Assembly: GCF_900231835.1 (NCBI RefSeq)
Contig: NZ_OCTN01000010.1
Location: 30,000 to 93,999 of the forward strand
Reading direction: 5' to 3'
Origin: Pontivivens marinum
Lineage (GTDB): Bacteria > Pseudomonadota > Alphaproteobacteria > Rhodobacterales > Rhodobacteraceae
DNA: 64,000 nt
Shown here piece after piece: positions 1 to 9,723 of the stretch (positions within the stretch are counted from its first letter, which is position 1; every line of letters begins with the position of its first letter). The notes under the pieces were generated by a model. That model saw nothing but the letters and a program-made list of their open reading frames with translations. It was not told the origin of the DNA and searched no databases. The position numbers and the translations under genes are program-made.

Positions 1-1249
1 GGCCAACGTGACCTTCCACAACAAGCTGGGCTCGCAGGCGGAGCGGATTGAGCGCATCGCCGCACTTGCTCGCGAAATCGCGCCGCTGGTCGGTGCCGAT
101 GCGGATATGGCGGAGCAGGCAGCGAAAATCGCCAAGGCTGATCTGTCCTCGGAAATGGTTTACGAATTCCCCGAGCTTCAGGGCTTGATGGGCCGCTACT
201 ACGCCGAGGCCGCTGGCCTGCCGCAGCCCGTCGCGAACGCCGCGCAACTGCACTACTCCCCACTGGGGCCAAGCGATGATGTGCCAACCGAACCCGTTTC
301 TGTGGCTGTGGCATTGGCGGATAAGCTGGACACGCTGACCGGATTCTGGGCGATTGATGAAAAGCCAACAGGATCGAAAGACCCCTATGCGCTGCGGCGT
401 GCGGCGTTGGGAGTTATTCGCTTGGTGTTGGGTAGTGAAGTTCGAACTGATCTTTCCGAAGTTCTCCTGACCCATGGCAGAGAAATTTTGGCGATTAAGT
501 CAAAGTTAGATTCGGCATACGAAGCCGAAGTAATAGCTGGAGCCGCTCAAGAAAAGCTCTTAGAGGCGCAAACTGAAGTATTAGCAACAGCCTCCGGTGC
601 AAACAAGGAGAAACTCAAGCAGATTGCCGTTAATCTCAGCGCGCAATATAATGATGCACAGCAGAACCACAGTTTACTGCTAAATAAAGCAAATGAGGCA
701 TCTCAGAGCGCGTGTTGTATTCCACCGCTGTTATTGGAGTTTTTCGCCGACCGCCTAAAGGTTCACCTGCGCGGTGAGGGCATTCGCCACGACGTGATCG
801 ATGCCGCTTTGCCTGAAAACTGGGATGGCGACATTGTTCTACTGGTCAACCGCGTGCGTGCGCTGCAATCCTTCCTCGATACCGAGGACGGGGCCAACCT
901 GCTCGCCGCCTATACCCGCGCGTCGAACATCGTAAAGGCAGAGGAGGGCAAGGATGGCGTCGAATATTCGCTCGATCCGAATCCTGATCTGGCCGAAAAT
1001 GACAGCGAAAAGGCCCTGTTTGCGGCGCTCGATGCTGCTGATCCACAAATCGACGCCGCGCTAAAGGCCGAGGATTTCGCCGCAGCCATGGGCGCAATCG
1101 CTGCCCTGCGCAGTTCCCTCGATACCTATTTCGAAGCGACGCTGATCAATTCCGAAAACCAGATCATCCGCCGCAACCGTTTGTGCCTGCTGAATCGCAT
1201 TCGCAACCTGTTCGCACGGATCGCTGACTTCGCGAAACTTGACGGCTGA
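1..1249 (+). CDS. glyS: Glycyl-tRNA synthetase beta subunit, 3' part (5' end outside window)
   Basis: The reading frame is open from the first base and ends at TGA 1247-1249, so this is the C-terminal ~415 residues of the beta subunit of the alpha2beta2 glycyl-tRNA synthetase, which charges tRNA-Gly in the cytoplasm. Seen: the family signatures VTFHNKLGSQAERIERIA, DKLDTLTGFWAI, DPYALRRAALGVIRL and LEFFADRLKVHLR. Between the last two lies an insertion of roughly 75 residues (about bases 440-720) that is Ala/Glu/Gln/Lys-rich, probably coiled coil, and clearly more AT-rich than the flanks; in typical beta subunits these blocks are about 25 residues apart. A glyS-ppdK order is, as I recall, common in this bacterial order. 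Confidence 0.93.
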   Translation, partial: ANVTFHNKLGSQAERIERIAALAREIAPLVGADADMAEQAAKIAKADLSSEMVYEFPELQGLMGRYYAEAAGLPQPVANAAQLHYSPLGPSDDVPTEPVSVAVALADKLDTLTGFWAIDEKPTGSKDPYALRRAALGVIRLVLGSEVRTDLSEVLLTHGREILAIKSKLDSAYEAEVIAGAAQEKLLEAQTEVLATASGANKEKLKQIAVNLSAQYNDAQQNHSLLLNKANEASQSACCIPPLLLEFFADRLKVHLRGEGIRHDVIDAALPENWDGDIVLLVNRVRALQSFLDTEDGANLLAAYTRASNIVKAEEGKDGVEYSLDPNPDLAENDSEKALFAALDAADPQIDAALKAEDFAAAMGAIAALRSSLDTYFEATLINSENQIIRRNRLCLLNRIRNLFARIADFAKLDG

Positions 1250-1255
1250 TCCCTA

Positions 1256-1292
1256 CCAGTTGCGATGTAGGCTTTTCCTGCATCGCAACTGG
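1256..1292. terminator. Long hairpin between glyS and ppdK (terminator-like or processing site)
   Basis: A 16-bp stem (1256-1271 with 1277-1292, one G-T pair) closes a CTTTT loop. No T-tract follows it on the + strand, so termination of glyS is only one possibility; an RNA processing or stability element ahead of ppdK (start 1308) is equally possible. Confidence 0.5.
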
Positions 1293-1307
1293 GCATAGTG
1301 TCCGAGG

Positions 1308-3950
1308 ATGGATATTTCCGACGACCACATCCGCCTACATGACGTCCCGCAGGACTGCATCCTCGCCGCCGCCCGTTGGGGCGCGCGCGGCGCACGTTTG
1401 GCGCAGCTTGCCGCATTGGGCCTGCCGGTTCCGCGCGGATTGTTACTGTCAACAGAACTGACCGCACGCATCGCAGAGGATGGCGCAGCAACGCATCTGG
1501 TTGGCGATTTGTCCGACGTGTTTGCTTCGCTTGGCGATGCCGTCCTGCTGTCCCTGCGCGCCTCACCGCCCAAGGCGGAATGGGGCGGGCCGGAGGCTCT
1601 GCTGAATATCGGCATCACAGATGATCGGCTACCCGCACTTGAGGCACGGGTTGGTCGCCCCGGCGCGCTGGAGCTATATTTCCGCCTGATCGAGGGCTAC
1701 GCCACGATGGTTGAGGGGCTAGACCCCGAAGATTTCGAAAACCTCATGGCTGATCAGGTCAAATACTGGTCCGTCGCGTCCGAGGGGGAGTTGCCCGAGG
1801 AATCCCGCGAAACCCTCGTTGATCAGGCCAAGGCATTGTATCTGGATGAGGTGGGCGAACCCTTCCCGCAGAACCCTGCCGCTCAGTTGAGCGCAGCTGT
1901 TGATGCAATGGCTCGCGGCTGGAACGGTATCAGCGCGCGCATCCTGCGGGAAAGCCACGGCGCGCCAACCGATGCCGGTTTGGCGCTGATTGTGCAGCGT
2001 ATGGCGCTGGGAATCGGGCAGGGCGTTTGTGGTGCCGGCGTGGTGCATTTGGTGGATGAACGCACCGGAACACCCGCCGTTTCAGGTCGTTTTTTGCCGC
2101 AAGCTCAGGGCTATGACGCGCTGATGGGTATGCGCACTCCGCATCTGATTACCCGCGAAACCCGCGAGGCCGCGCGTCAATCCGCGCCCTCGCTGGAGGA
2201 GCTGGCCCCTGAGGCCCTGACCGATCTAAAGGCGCATAGCGCGACGGTTGCGGCGGGGCTTGGCGATCTTCACGGCTTTGAATTCACGCTAGAGGGCGGG
2301 GATCTGTGGCTGCTAGATGCCTTGCTCAGCCCGCGTTCGGCCCGAGGTGCCGTGCGCATCGCGACGGATCTGGCCCGAAATGGAGCGATTACGCGGGATG
2401 CGGCTCTGCTGCGGATTGAGCCGCGCACCCTGATCGAACATTTGCACCCGCAGATCGATTCCCGTGCCCCCCGCGATGTCTTTGGCTCCGGCTTGCCCGC
2501 CAGCCCCGGTGCTGCGACGGGCCGGATCGTGTTTTCACCTGAGGAGGCGATGCAGGCCGAGGCGCAGGGCGATAACGCCGTGCTTGTGCGTATGGAAACC
2601 AGCCCCGAGGATATTCGCGGTATGCACTCCGCCTGTGCGGTGCTGACGGTGCGCGGCGGCATGACCAGCCACGCGGCGGTTATCGCGCGCGGTTTGGGTC
2701 TGCCCTGTGTTGTTGGTGCGGGCGATCTGCGCCTTGATCTGCGCAACCGTTTGGTGATCAGCCATGACGGCCGCAGTTTTGCCGAGGGTTCGCTGATCAC
2801 CATCGACGGTACGCGGGGCGAGGTACTGGCCGGTGCCCCCGAAATGATTCAGCCGGAACTGGATGGTGCGTTTTCTACATTGATGAGCTGGGCTGACCAA
2901 GCGCGGGAAATGGGCGTCCGCGCCAATGCCGATACGCCACAGGATGCCCGCGTTGCACGTGGGTTCAAGGTGGATGGAATCGGCTTGTGCCGAACCGAGC
3001 ATATGTTCTTTCACGAGGACCGCATCACCTCCATGCGTGAGATGATTTTGGCTGATACGGTCGAGGATCGTCGCCGCGCCTTGGCCACTTTGCTGCCGAT
3101 GCAACGTGATGATTTTGTTGAGCTGTTCGATATTATGCGTGGCCTGCCAGTTTGTATCCGGTTGCTTGATCCACCTCTGCATGAATTCCTACCGCATAGC
3201 CGCGAGGAAATGCATGATCTGGCCGAGGCGATGGATATTCCGGTCTCACAGGTGACGGAACGGGCCAAGGCATTGGCCGAATTCAACCCAATGTTGGGCA
3301 AGCGTGGCGTTCGTTTGGGCGTCACGATGCCCGAAATTTACGAAATGCAGGCCCGCGCTATTTTCGAGGCGGCGGCGATCGTAAACACGCGCAATCTGGA
3401 ACAGATCGTGCCAGAGATCATGATCCCGCTGGTATCTGCCAAGCGTGAGGTGGAACTGGTGCGCACCAAGGTTGAGGCGGTCGCCGCGCAGGTCATGACG
3501 GAACGTGAGCTGACGTTAACGTATAAGTTGGGCATCATGGTTGAGACACCCCGCGCAGCGCTGCGGGCAGGGGACTTGGCCGCTGATTCGGCCTTCTTCT
3601 CGTTTGGCACCAATGATTTGACGCAAATGACCTACGGGCTCAGCCGCGATGATGCGGGCCGCTTTATGCGCGACTATGTCAATCAGGGTGTCTTTACCGA
3701 AGACCCTTTCCACTCGCTGGATATCGAGGGAGTCGGAGAACTTTTGCTAATTGCTGCCAGAAGGGGCCGTGAGGCCGATCCGGACCTTGTGCTTAGCTTG
3801 TGTGGAGAGCATGGTGGAGATCCGGGCTCGATTCATTTCTGCAAACTCGCAGGCTTCGATTACGTGTCTTGTTCACCCTTTCGCGCGCCGATTGCGCGGC
3901 TTGCAGCAGCACAGGCGACATTGTTGTCGCGGCAGCCCGGTCAAAAGTGA
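1308..3950 (+). CDS. ppdK: Pyruvate phosphate dikinase-like protein with divergent ATP-grasp half
   Basis: 880 residues, the usual length of PPDK, which interconverts pyruvate + ATP + Pi and PEP + AMP + PPi. The central phosphohistidine domain is intact (GGMTSHAAVIARG, His at about residue 455) and so is the C-terminal PEP/pyruvate TIM barrel (GLCRTEHMFF, SFGTNDLTQMTYG, LCGEHGGDP with Cys at about 832), matching the positions known for the Clostridium enzyme. The first ~350 residues are divergent: the usual SVRSGA block reads LSLRASPPKAEWGG and the QDIEFT/QTR block reads HGFEFT/LDALL, so ATP binding may be lost. An in-frame TAG at 1296-1298 rules out an earlier start; GAGG lies almost against the ATG. 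PPDK-like is safe, PPDK activity is not. Confidence 0.8.
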   Translation: MDISDDHIRLHDVPQDCILAAARWGARGARLAQLAALGLPVPRGLLLSTELTARIAEDGAATHLVGDLSDVFASLGDAVLLSLRASPPKAEWGGPEALLNIGITDDRLPALEARVGRPGALELYFRLIEGYATMVEGLDPEDFENLMADQVKYWSVASEGELPEESRETLVDQAKALYLDEVGEPFPQNPAAQLSAAVDAMARGWNGISARILRESHGAPTDAGLALIVQRMALGIGQGVCGAGVVHLVDERTGTPAVSGRFLPQAQGYDALMGMRTPHLITRETREAARQSAPSLEELAPEALTDLKAHSATVAAGLGDLHGFEFTLEGGDLWLLDALLSPRSARGAVRIATDLARNGAITRDAALLRIEPRTLIEHLHPQIDSRAPRDVFGSGLPASPGAATGRIVFSPEEAMQAEAQGDNAVLVRMETSPEDIRGMHSACAVLTVRGGMTSHAAVIARGLGLPCVVGAGDLRLDLRNRLVISHDGRSFAEGSLITIDGTRGEVLAGAPEMIQPELDGAFSTLMSWADQAREMGVRANADTPQDARVARGFKVDGIGLCRTEHMFFHEDRITSMREMILADTVEDRRRALATLLPMQRDDFVELFDIMRGLPVCIRLLDPPLHEFLPHSREEMHDLAEAMDIPVSQVTERAKALAEFNPMLGKRGVRLGVTMPEIYEMQARAIFEAAAIVNTRNLEQIVPEIMIPLVSAKREVELVRTKVEAVAAQVMTERELTLTYKLGIMVETPRAALRAGDLAADSAFFSFGTNDLTQMTYGLSRDDAGRFMRDYVNQGVFTEDPFHSLDIEGVGELLLIAARRGREADPDLVLSLCGEHGGDPGSIHFCKLAGFDYVSCSPFRAPIARLAAAQATLLSRQPGQK

Positions 3951-4075
3951 CCAGCGGCTATGCACCCGTTTGCCTGCGCTAGGGTGGACTTTTTTGAAAT
4001 TAGTCGTATTACAGGCGAAAGTTGCTGCCAGATGAAATCGGGCGGCGGCAGGTTTCTAGGTAATATCCGGAAAAT

Positions 4076-4837
4076 ATGCTCATGTCCGCTGTACGTTTTG
4101 TGAAGAATGCGCTGGTCGCAGGTGGTTTCTTGGTCGCTATGGCGGTCCCTGCATTCGCCCAGAATCAGATCGAGGAACAGATCAACCGGCAGATTGCGCA
4201 GATGCTCACGCAGGAACGCACGGTTTTAAGCGCAGCCACCGCCGACCGCCTGCGCGAATTGGGTGGGGCAGGCGATGCACGTATCAGCATATCCTCGCAA
4301 AATGGCGCGACCTTTGGCGCTGATGGTCGTGGTGAGCTGGTGTTGGACATGCAGGACGACGCAAACGGATTTGCGGAGCGGCGTGTGACGGTTGTGCAGC
4401 CGCTGGACCGCAGAACCATAGACTCGATGCCTGTTGCATCTGGCGGCGCGGAATGGGAATGCCTCGCCACAGCGCTGTATTTCGAGGCGCGCGGAGAAAC
4501 CACAGCGGGTCAGATCGCCGTGGCTGAAGTTATCCTGAACCGCGTGGATCATTCACGCTATCCCAACACGGTTTGCCGCGTTGTCTCGCAGGGGGCATCG
4601 CGCCTGAATGCTTGTCAGTTCTCGTTCATGTGCGATGGCCGTGCCGAAGTGATGAGCGAGCATAGCGCGTGGGAGCGTATGGGCAAAATCGCCCGCCTGA
4701 TGATTGATGGCCGTCCACGTATGCTGACTGCCGGTGCAACGCATTACCACGCAATCTCGGTCAACCCGGGCTGGGCGTCGCGGTTGGAGCGGACAGCCTG
4801 GATTGACGATCACAAATTCTACCGCTTCCCCAGTTAA
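4076..4837 (+). CDS. SleB-like cell wall hydrolase, secreted
   Basis: 253 residues. Residues 1-29 form a signal peptide (basic start, hydrophobic core, AFAQ cleavage region). The C-terminal ~120 residues match the Hydrolase_2/SleB family of peptidoglycan hydrolases: ECLATALYFEARGE (conserved Glu near residues 138-141), IAVAEVILNRV, CRVVSQG, CQFSFMCDG and a late GATHYHA. The middle part (30-110) is not recognised. A periplasmic role in wall remodelling is inferred from the family. ATG 4082 is an alternative start. Its stop codon overlaps the stop of the convergent ABC transporter gene. Confidence 0.82.
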   Translation: MLMSAVRFVKNALVAGGFLVAMAVPAFAQNQIEEQINRQIAQMLTQERTVLSAATADRLRELGGAGDARISISSQNGATFGADGRGELVLDMQDDANGFAERRVTVVQPLDRRTIDSMPVASGGAEWECLATALYFEARGETTAGQIAVAEVILNRVDHSRYPNTVCRVVSQGASRLNACQFSFMCDGRAEVMSEHSAWERMGKIARLMIDGRPRMLTAGATHYHAISVNPGWASRLERTAWIDDHKFYRFPS

Positions 4838-6582
4838 TCGTCGGCTCGATACTGGGTGTCGTGCAGGTGGCGGTACAGAGCGCCCGATGCCATCAATGCG
4901 TCATGATTGCCGCTTTCGACCAGCCGTCCCTCGCTGAGCACGTGGATCACATCCGCATCACGAATTGTGCTGAGGCGATGGGCGATCACAATCACGGTAC
5001 GATTTTCCATCAGCCGCTCGATAGCCTCAAGCACCTTACGCTCTGACATCGTGTCCAAGGCGGCTGTCGGCTCATCCAATAGCAGGATCGGAGCGTCCTT
5101 CAGCATGGCACGTGCGATCGAGATCCGCTGCCTCTGGCCACCACTCAACCGGCCGCCGCCCTCACCCACACGGGTCTCATAGCCGTGCTCCTGCCGCATG
5201 ATGAAGTCATGGGCATTGGCCGCGCGGGCCGCATCCTCAACCTGCTGATCCGTCGCACCCGGGCGCCCCATGCGAATATTCCCCGCAATGGTGGTGTCAA
5301 ACAGGAACGCATCCTGCCCGACCAGCGCGATATTCCGGCGCAGGCTGTCGGTTGTGATCCCGCTAAGGTCCTGCCCGTCAATTTCCAGCACACCCTGCCG
5401 CGCCTGATGCAGCCGAGAGATCAGCGACAGAACTGTTGATTTGCCACCGCCAGACGGCCCAACCAGTGCAGTTACCTTGCGCGCAGGGAATGCCAGGGAA
5501 AGGTCGTGCAAAATGGTCTGGTCGCCATATGCAAACTCAACATGCTGCAAGGAAATCGCCCCCTCGCGCACTTCGAGCTTCCTACCGTCAACACGCTCAC
5601 TCTGCGCAGGTGGGGTGTCCAGAATGTCATAGACCATCTGGGCGCCGACCATGTGCTTTTGGTAATCGACGTTGAATTTCCCCAACCGCTTCGCGGGTTC
5701 GTAAACCAACATAAATGCGGTGATGAAGGAAAAAAGTGATCCGGCATCCAAATTTCCCGCCGCGATTTGCGTACCGCCGTAGAGAATAATAGCCGCAAAG
5801 GCGATGCCGCCCAGCATGTCCATGATCGGGGAGGTCATGTTGCTAAGCCGCGCAATCTTGTTGTTCAGCTTGCGAACACGCTCAACCACCGTGGCCATAT
5901 CATCGGCCAGCAATCCCTCAACTCTGAATGATTTGATGACGCGCGCGCCCAGCACGACCTCCTTAACCAAACCGATCAGGCGCCCGACGGAGCTAAACTC
6001 ATCACGCGCAACCGTCGTCATCCGGCGCATAACCGTGACAATCATAATAATCGCGGGGGGGGCCACAAATAGCGCGATGAAGGCCATTAGCGGGTCTTGG
6101 TAAAACATCACACCGATTAGTGCGGCGAGCGTCAGCAGGTCGCGTCCTGCCGATTGCACCAGCATTTGGATGGCCAGGCGCACGCTGTTAACGCCGGTTT
6201 GAAACCGGACGACCAGATCGCCAATATCCTGTTGATCCACCCAGCTTAGGGATTGGGCCTGTGTGCGGTCAAACATGCGCAATTGCATGCTGGCCACAAT
6301 CTTGTTCCCGATGCGAGCCAGCACGATCACCGCGGCATAGGATGTCAGGCCGCGCGTCACGAAAATTGCGACAACGCCCACCGCGACGGACCAAACCTGC
6401 GCGGGGCTAGGATCAACGAAAACATTGTTGATCACATCCTCCATCACATAGGCGACAAGGCCCGTCATGATGGAGGACAGCGCGAGGAGCACAAAGCCAA
6501 GAGTGTAGCCGACCCAATACTTTCGGGCATTTTCGCCCAATAGCCGTCGGGTCAGCGCCCATGTTGGGACATTGTTCTGCAT
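4834..6582 (-). CDS. ABC exporter, fused permease and ATPase (MsbA-like)
   Basis: 582 residues from ATG 6582; a GTG at 6591 would add three. The N-terminal ~310 residues hold about six membrane segments of a type I exporter; the C-terminal half is an ABC ATPase with Walker A (GPSGGGKST), Q-loop, signature LSGGQRQRISIARA, Walker B (PILLLDEPTAALD) and the H-loop IVIAHRLST. It would act as a homodimer in the inner membrane. Close in layout to MsbA/lipid or drug exporters, but the substrate cannot be told. The neighbours (a wall hydrolase and guaA) do not help. The last bases TTAA hold both this stop and that of the convergent gene. Confidence 0.85.
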   Translation of the reverse strand: MQNNVPTWALTRRLLGENARKYWVGYTLGFVLLALSSIMTGLVAYVMEDVINNVFVDPSPAQVWSVAVGVVAIFVTRGLTSYAAVIVLARIGNKIVASMQLRMFDRTQAQSLSWVDQQDIGDLVVRFQTGVNSVRLAIQMLVQSAGRDLLTLAALIGVMFYQDPLMAFIALFVAPPAIIMIVTVMRRMTTVARDEFSSVGRLIGLVKEVVLGARVIKSFRVEGLLADDMATVVERVRKLNNKIARLSNMTSPIMDMLGGIAFAAIILYGGTQIAAGNLDAGSLFSFITAFMLVYEPAKRLGKFNVDYQKHMVGAQMVYDILDTPPAQSERVDGRKLEVREGAISLQHVEFAYGDQTILHDLSLAFPARKVTALVGPSGGGKSTVLSLISRLHQARQGVLEIDGQDLSGITTDSLRRNIALVGQDAFLFDTTIAGNIRMGRPGATDQQVEDAARAANAHDFIMRQEHGYETRVGEGGGRLSGGQRQRISIARAMLKDAPILLLDEPTAALDTMSERKVLEAIERLMENRTVIVIAHRLSTIRDADVIHVLSEGRLVESGNHDALMASGALYRHLHDTQYRADD

Positions 6583-6648
6583 CGCGCGCACTTTCTCAGA
6601 GGTCGTTACACTTCAGATGGGAGTAGCGCAGGCATTATCCAGCCTAGA

Positions 6649-8211
6649 TCACTCCCACTCAATGGTGCCCGGAGGTTTGGATGTAATGTCATAGGTCACA
6701 CGGTTAATGCCGGGAACCTCGTTGATGATCCGCGTCGCCGTTTCGCCGAGGAATTCATGGCTGAACGGATAGTAATCCGCCGTCATGCCATCAACACTGG
6801 TCACCGCACGCAGCGCACAGGCAAAATCATAGGTCCGACCGTCACCCATCACACCAACGGTGCGCACAGGCAGGATCGCGACAAAGGCTTGCCAGATTTC
6901 ATCATACAGATCGTGTTTGCGGATTTGGTCAATATAGACCGCATCTGCCTCACGCAGGATGTCGAGTTTCTGGCGCGTAATCTCACCGGGGCAGCGAATT
7001 GCAAGACCGGGCCCGGGGAAGGGGTGGCGACCGATAAAGCTGGCAGGCAGACCCAGTTCACGGCCTAGTGCGCGGACTTCATCCTTGAACAGCTCACGTA
7101 GCGGCTCAACCAGTTTCAAGCCCATCTTTTCAGGCAGACCGCCAACATTATGGTGCGATTTGATTGTAACGCTTGGCCCACCGGAGAAGCTGACGCTCTC
7201 AATCACGTCAGGATACAATGTGCCTTGCGCCAAGAATTTCGCGCCGCCAACATCCGCCGCGTGCTTCTGGAACACGTCGATGAACAGCTTGCCGATGATT
7301 TTGCGCTTTGTCTCGGGGTCTGAAACGCCGTCCAGCTCACCCAGGAACAGCTCCTGCTCATCCGCGTGGATCAGGGGCATGTGGTAATGGTCGCGGAACA
7401 TCTTAACGACTTCTTCCGCCTCACCCTTGCGCAGCAGGCCATGATCGACGAACACGCAGGTCAGTTGGTCACCAATCGCCTCATGAATTAGGACCGCTGC
7501 AACGGAGCTATCAACACCGCCGGACAGGCCGCAAATTACCTTGGCGTCACCGACTTGCTCACGAATGGCGGCAATCGCTTGCTCACGATAGGCGCCCATC
7601 GTCCAGTCGCCCTCAAACCCGGCAAGCTTAACGAAGTTTTCGTATAGCGTCGCGCCGTTGGGGGTGTGGTGAACCTCGGGGTGGAATTGCACTGCATAGA
7701 ACTGACGATCCAGATCGGCGGTGATTGCGAACGGCGCGTTGGGCGAGGTGCCATAGACCTTAAAGCCGGGGGCGATGTGCGAAACGTGATCGCCATGGCT
7801 CATCCAGACTTGCTCACGCGTGTCCAGGAACCAACCGGTCAGCAGGTCGATACGCTCCTCGGTCGGGGTCACATAGGCCCGCCCGAATTCGGCGGTGCCG
7901 TGACCGCGCAGAACTTCTCCGCCCAGTTCGTGCATCATCACCTGCTGGCCGTAGCAGATCCCGAGGATCGGCACGCCGAGGGTAAACACGCTCTGCGGTG
8001 GACGCGGCGATTCGGTGTCAATCACGCTGGCCGGCCCCCCGGAGAGGATCACGGCCTTTGGCGCGAACTCAGCCAAAAAGGCGTCAGTCACGTTCTGGAA
8101 CGGATGGATTTCACAATAGACGTTCAGCTCCCGCAGGCGGCGCGCAATTAGCTGCGTAACCTGAGAACCGAAGTCGATGATAAGAAGGCGGTCATGCGCG
8201 ATATCTGTCAT
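6649..8211 (-). CDS. guaA: GMP synthase (glutamine-hydrolysing)
   Basis: 520 residues, the normal size. Makes GMP from XMP, ATP and glutamine, the last step of guanine nucleotide synthesis. Seen in order: a class I glutamine amidotransferase ([16 protein letters not shown], nucleophile Cys in GICYGQQ, His and Glu in FHPEVHHT), an ATP pyrophosphatase domain ([10 protein letters not shown]) and the GMPS dimerisation end ([12 protein letters not shown], terminal KPPGTIEWE). ATG 8217 would give two extra residues; 8211 gives [10 protein letters not shown], the more usual family start. Confidence 0.96.
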   Translation of the reverse strand: MTDIAHDRLLIIDFGSQVTQLIARRLRELNVYCEIHPFQNVTDAFLAEFAPKAVILSGGPASVIDTESPRPPQSVFTLGVPILGICYGQQVMMHELGGEVLRGHGTAEFGRAYVTPTEERIDLLTGWFLDTREQVWMSHGDHVSHIAPGFKVYGTSPNAPFAITADLDRQFYAVQFHPEVHHTPNGATLYENFVKLAGFEGDWTMGAYREQAIAAIREQVGDAKVICGLSGGVDSSVAAVLIHEAIGDQLTCVFVDHGLLRKGEAEEVVKMFRDHYHMPLIHADEQELFLGELDGVSDPETKRKIIGKLFIDVFQKHAADVGGAKFLAQGTLYPDVIESVSFSGGPSVTIKSHHNVGGLPEKMGLKLVEPLRELFKDEVRALGRELGLPASFIGRHPFPGPGLAIRCPGEITRQKLDILREADAVYIDQIRKHDLYDEIWQAFVAILPVRTVGVMGDGRTYDFACALRAVTSVDGMTADYYPFSHEFLGETATRIINEVPGINRVTYDITSKPPGTIEWE

Positions 8212-8279
8212 GGGCATCCGATAAGGTGCGCGGCGGATTCGGGCAAGTCCGCGTTGCGTGCCAGATCAGTATAATCGCA

Positions 8280-8495
8280 TCAAATCGGCTGAACCTGTGC
8301 GCGTGCCATCCGCGTGGACACCCACAATCCCATTCCGACGCAGCCTGACAGGAATGGCAGACCGAAAATCAGGGGGGAAACGGCCAGAATAAACAAACCC
8401 ACTAACGTGTAGCAAAGGAACATCATTGTTGCTGCGATCGCCATCATTTTTCCGACTCCCTGATATGCTACCGAATATCCCATGCGCGCTGTCAT
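8280..8495 (-). CDS. Small membrane protein, unknown function
   Basis: 71 residues from ATG 8495 to the stop at 8280. Two hydrophobic helices (about residues 17-38 and 40-60) with a short basic C-terminus; not recognised. A longer frame running to 8999 exists but its first two thirds are simply the reverse strand of the Fe-S carrier gene. It lies just upstream of guaA on the same strand (68 bases), so co-transcription is possible. ATG 8483 is an alternative start. Confidence 0.55.
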   Translation of the reverse strand: MTARMGYSVAYQGVGKMMAIAATMMFLCYTLVGLFILAVSPLIFGLPFLSGCVGMGLWVSTRMARAQVQPI

Positions 8496-8633
8496 ATTTC
8501 GGTGCCAAACGTCACCAAAACGTAAATATTTGAAAGGGATAGCGTTAATGGCTGACTCTCGCCCCTCGGCAAGGGGTTGAGGATGTGCTCTCAGCACCTT
8601 ATCTTTCTGCTCAGGTATTAAAGGAGCTCTCCC

Positions 8634-8984
8634 ATGTTCGCCATTCCCGGCAAGCAGGCCGTCACTATGACGGATCGTGCGGCATCGCAGATTCGCAAGC
8701 TGATGCAAAAGGGTGAAACGAAGGGCCTGCGCGTCGGCGTCAAAAAGGGCGGCTGCGCGGGCATGGAATACACCATGAACTATGTGGATCAGGTCGATCC
8801 GATGGATGAGGTCGTCGAACAAGACGGCGCATGCGTCATGATCGCCCCGATGGCGCAGATGTTCCTGTTCGGCACAGAGATCGATTATACAACGTCGCTG
8901 CTCGAATCCGGCTTTGAATTCAAAAACCCGAATGTGACCGAGGCATGCGGCTGCGGCGAATCCATTAAATTCGCAGGCATGTAA
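8634..8984 (+). CDS. A-type iron-sulfur cluster carrier (HesB/IscA/SufA family)
   Basis: 116 residues. Carries Fe-S clusters from the assembly scaffold to target proteins in the cytoplasm. The three cluster cysteines are visible: one in GGCAGMEY and two in the terminal ACGCGESI. The start has a good ribosome site (AAAGGAG, 8620-8626). The family is clear; whether it is SufA, IscA or ErpA cannot be decided. Stand-alone, with another Fe-S maturation protein (SufT-like) 5.4 kb further on and the Fe-S-rich nuo operon later in the window. Confidence 0.9.
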   Translation: MFAIPGKQAVTMTDRAASQIRKLMQKGETKGLRVGVKKGGCAGMEYTMNYVDQVDPMDEVVEQDGACVMIAPMAQMFLFGTEIDYTTSLLESGFEFKNPNVTEACGCGESIKFAGM

Positions 8985-9074
8985 CATCCGTTCACGCATC
9001 GCGGCGCGGTTGTCATTTCAGTCCTGCGCGCCGCGACCATAGCGTTTCCACCAATCTGATTGGAGGAAAACACT

Positions 9075-9653
9075 ATGAACCGACCCCTGCTACGCCACGC
9101 TACAGCAGCTCTGTTTGCGACAGCTTTGATTGCGATGTCTCCTGCCACCTATGCGCAGGAAGTGGCACCTGCGTACGTTGTGCTGCCTGAGGCAGATGAG
9201 ACCGCAATTGTAGCAGCGCCTGATGAGGCCGAGGCCACCCCCACACTCGCCGAAATCGCAGCCACAGATGAGAATTTAGCCGTGCGTGAGGGGCAGGGCG
9301 AGGAGCCCGACAGCATGGTCATGCTGTCCGACGTGTTGTTCCCGTTTGGCGAATCCACTCTGCGGGCCGAGGCGATCGAGACTTTACGCGGTGTGGCCAC
9401 CGAACTAACCGCCGCGGGTCCGCTCACGCTTGAGGGGCACACTGACGATATCGGTGATGAGGATTTCAACATTGCTTTGGGTGAACGGCGCGCCATTGCC
9501 GTGCGCGATTGGCTCGTGAGCGAGGGCGGGTTGGATGCCGAGCAGATAACCGTTGTGGGGATCGGTGAGGCTGATCCGCTGCATGCGACAGATGGCGCTG
9601 ACAATTCAGCGGCACGTGCACTGAATCGCAGGGTCGAATTTGTGATGAACTGA
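9075..9653 (+). CDS. OmpA-family protein, exported
   Basis: 192 residues from ATG 9075, chosen because GGAGG lies at 9062-9066, eight bases upstream; a TTG at 9060 is less likely. Residues 1-27 form a signal peptide ending near YAQE. Residues ~85-190 are an OmpA C-terminal-like domain that binds peptidoglycan: [51 protein letters not shown] and NRRVEF. The Asp and Arg that grip diaminopimelate in this family are present (TDD, NRR). There is no beta-barrel and no lipobox, so it is probably a soluble periplasmic wall-binding protein. Confidence 0.87.
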   Translation: MNRPLLRHATAALFATALIAMSPATYAQEVAPAYVVLPEADETAIVAAPDEAEATPTLAEIAATDENLAVREGQGEEPDSMVMLSDVLFPFGESTLRAEAIETLRGVATELTAAGPLTLEGHTDDIGDEDFNIALGERRAIAVRDWLVSEGGLDAEQITVVGIGEADPLHATDGADNSAARALNRRVEFVMN

Positions 9654-9723
9654 CAGCAGAGGGTGCGAAACGGGTTGGGGTGCGCTATGGCTTGACCAAT
9701 CATCCCAACCGAAGGACCACTCG

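Noticed and set aside
8496..8999. N-terminal extension of the small membrane protein up to 8999
   Set aside because: This part is the reverse strand of the Fe-S carrier gene; only the last 71 codons look like a protein.
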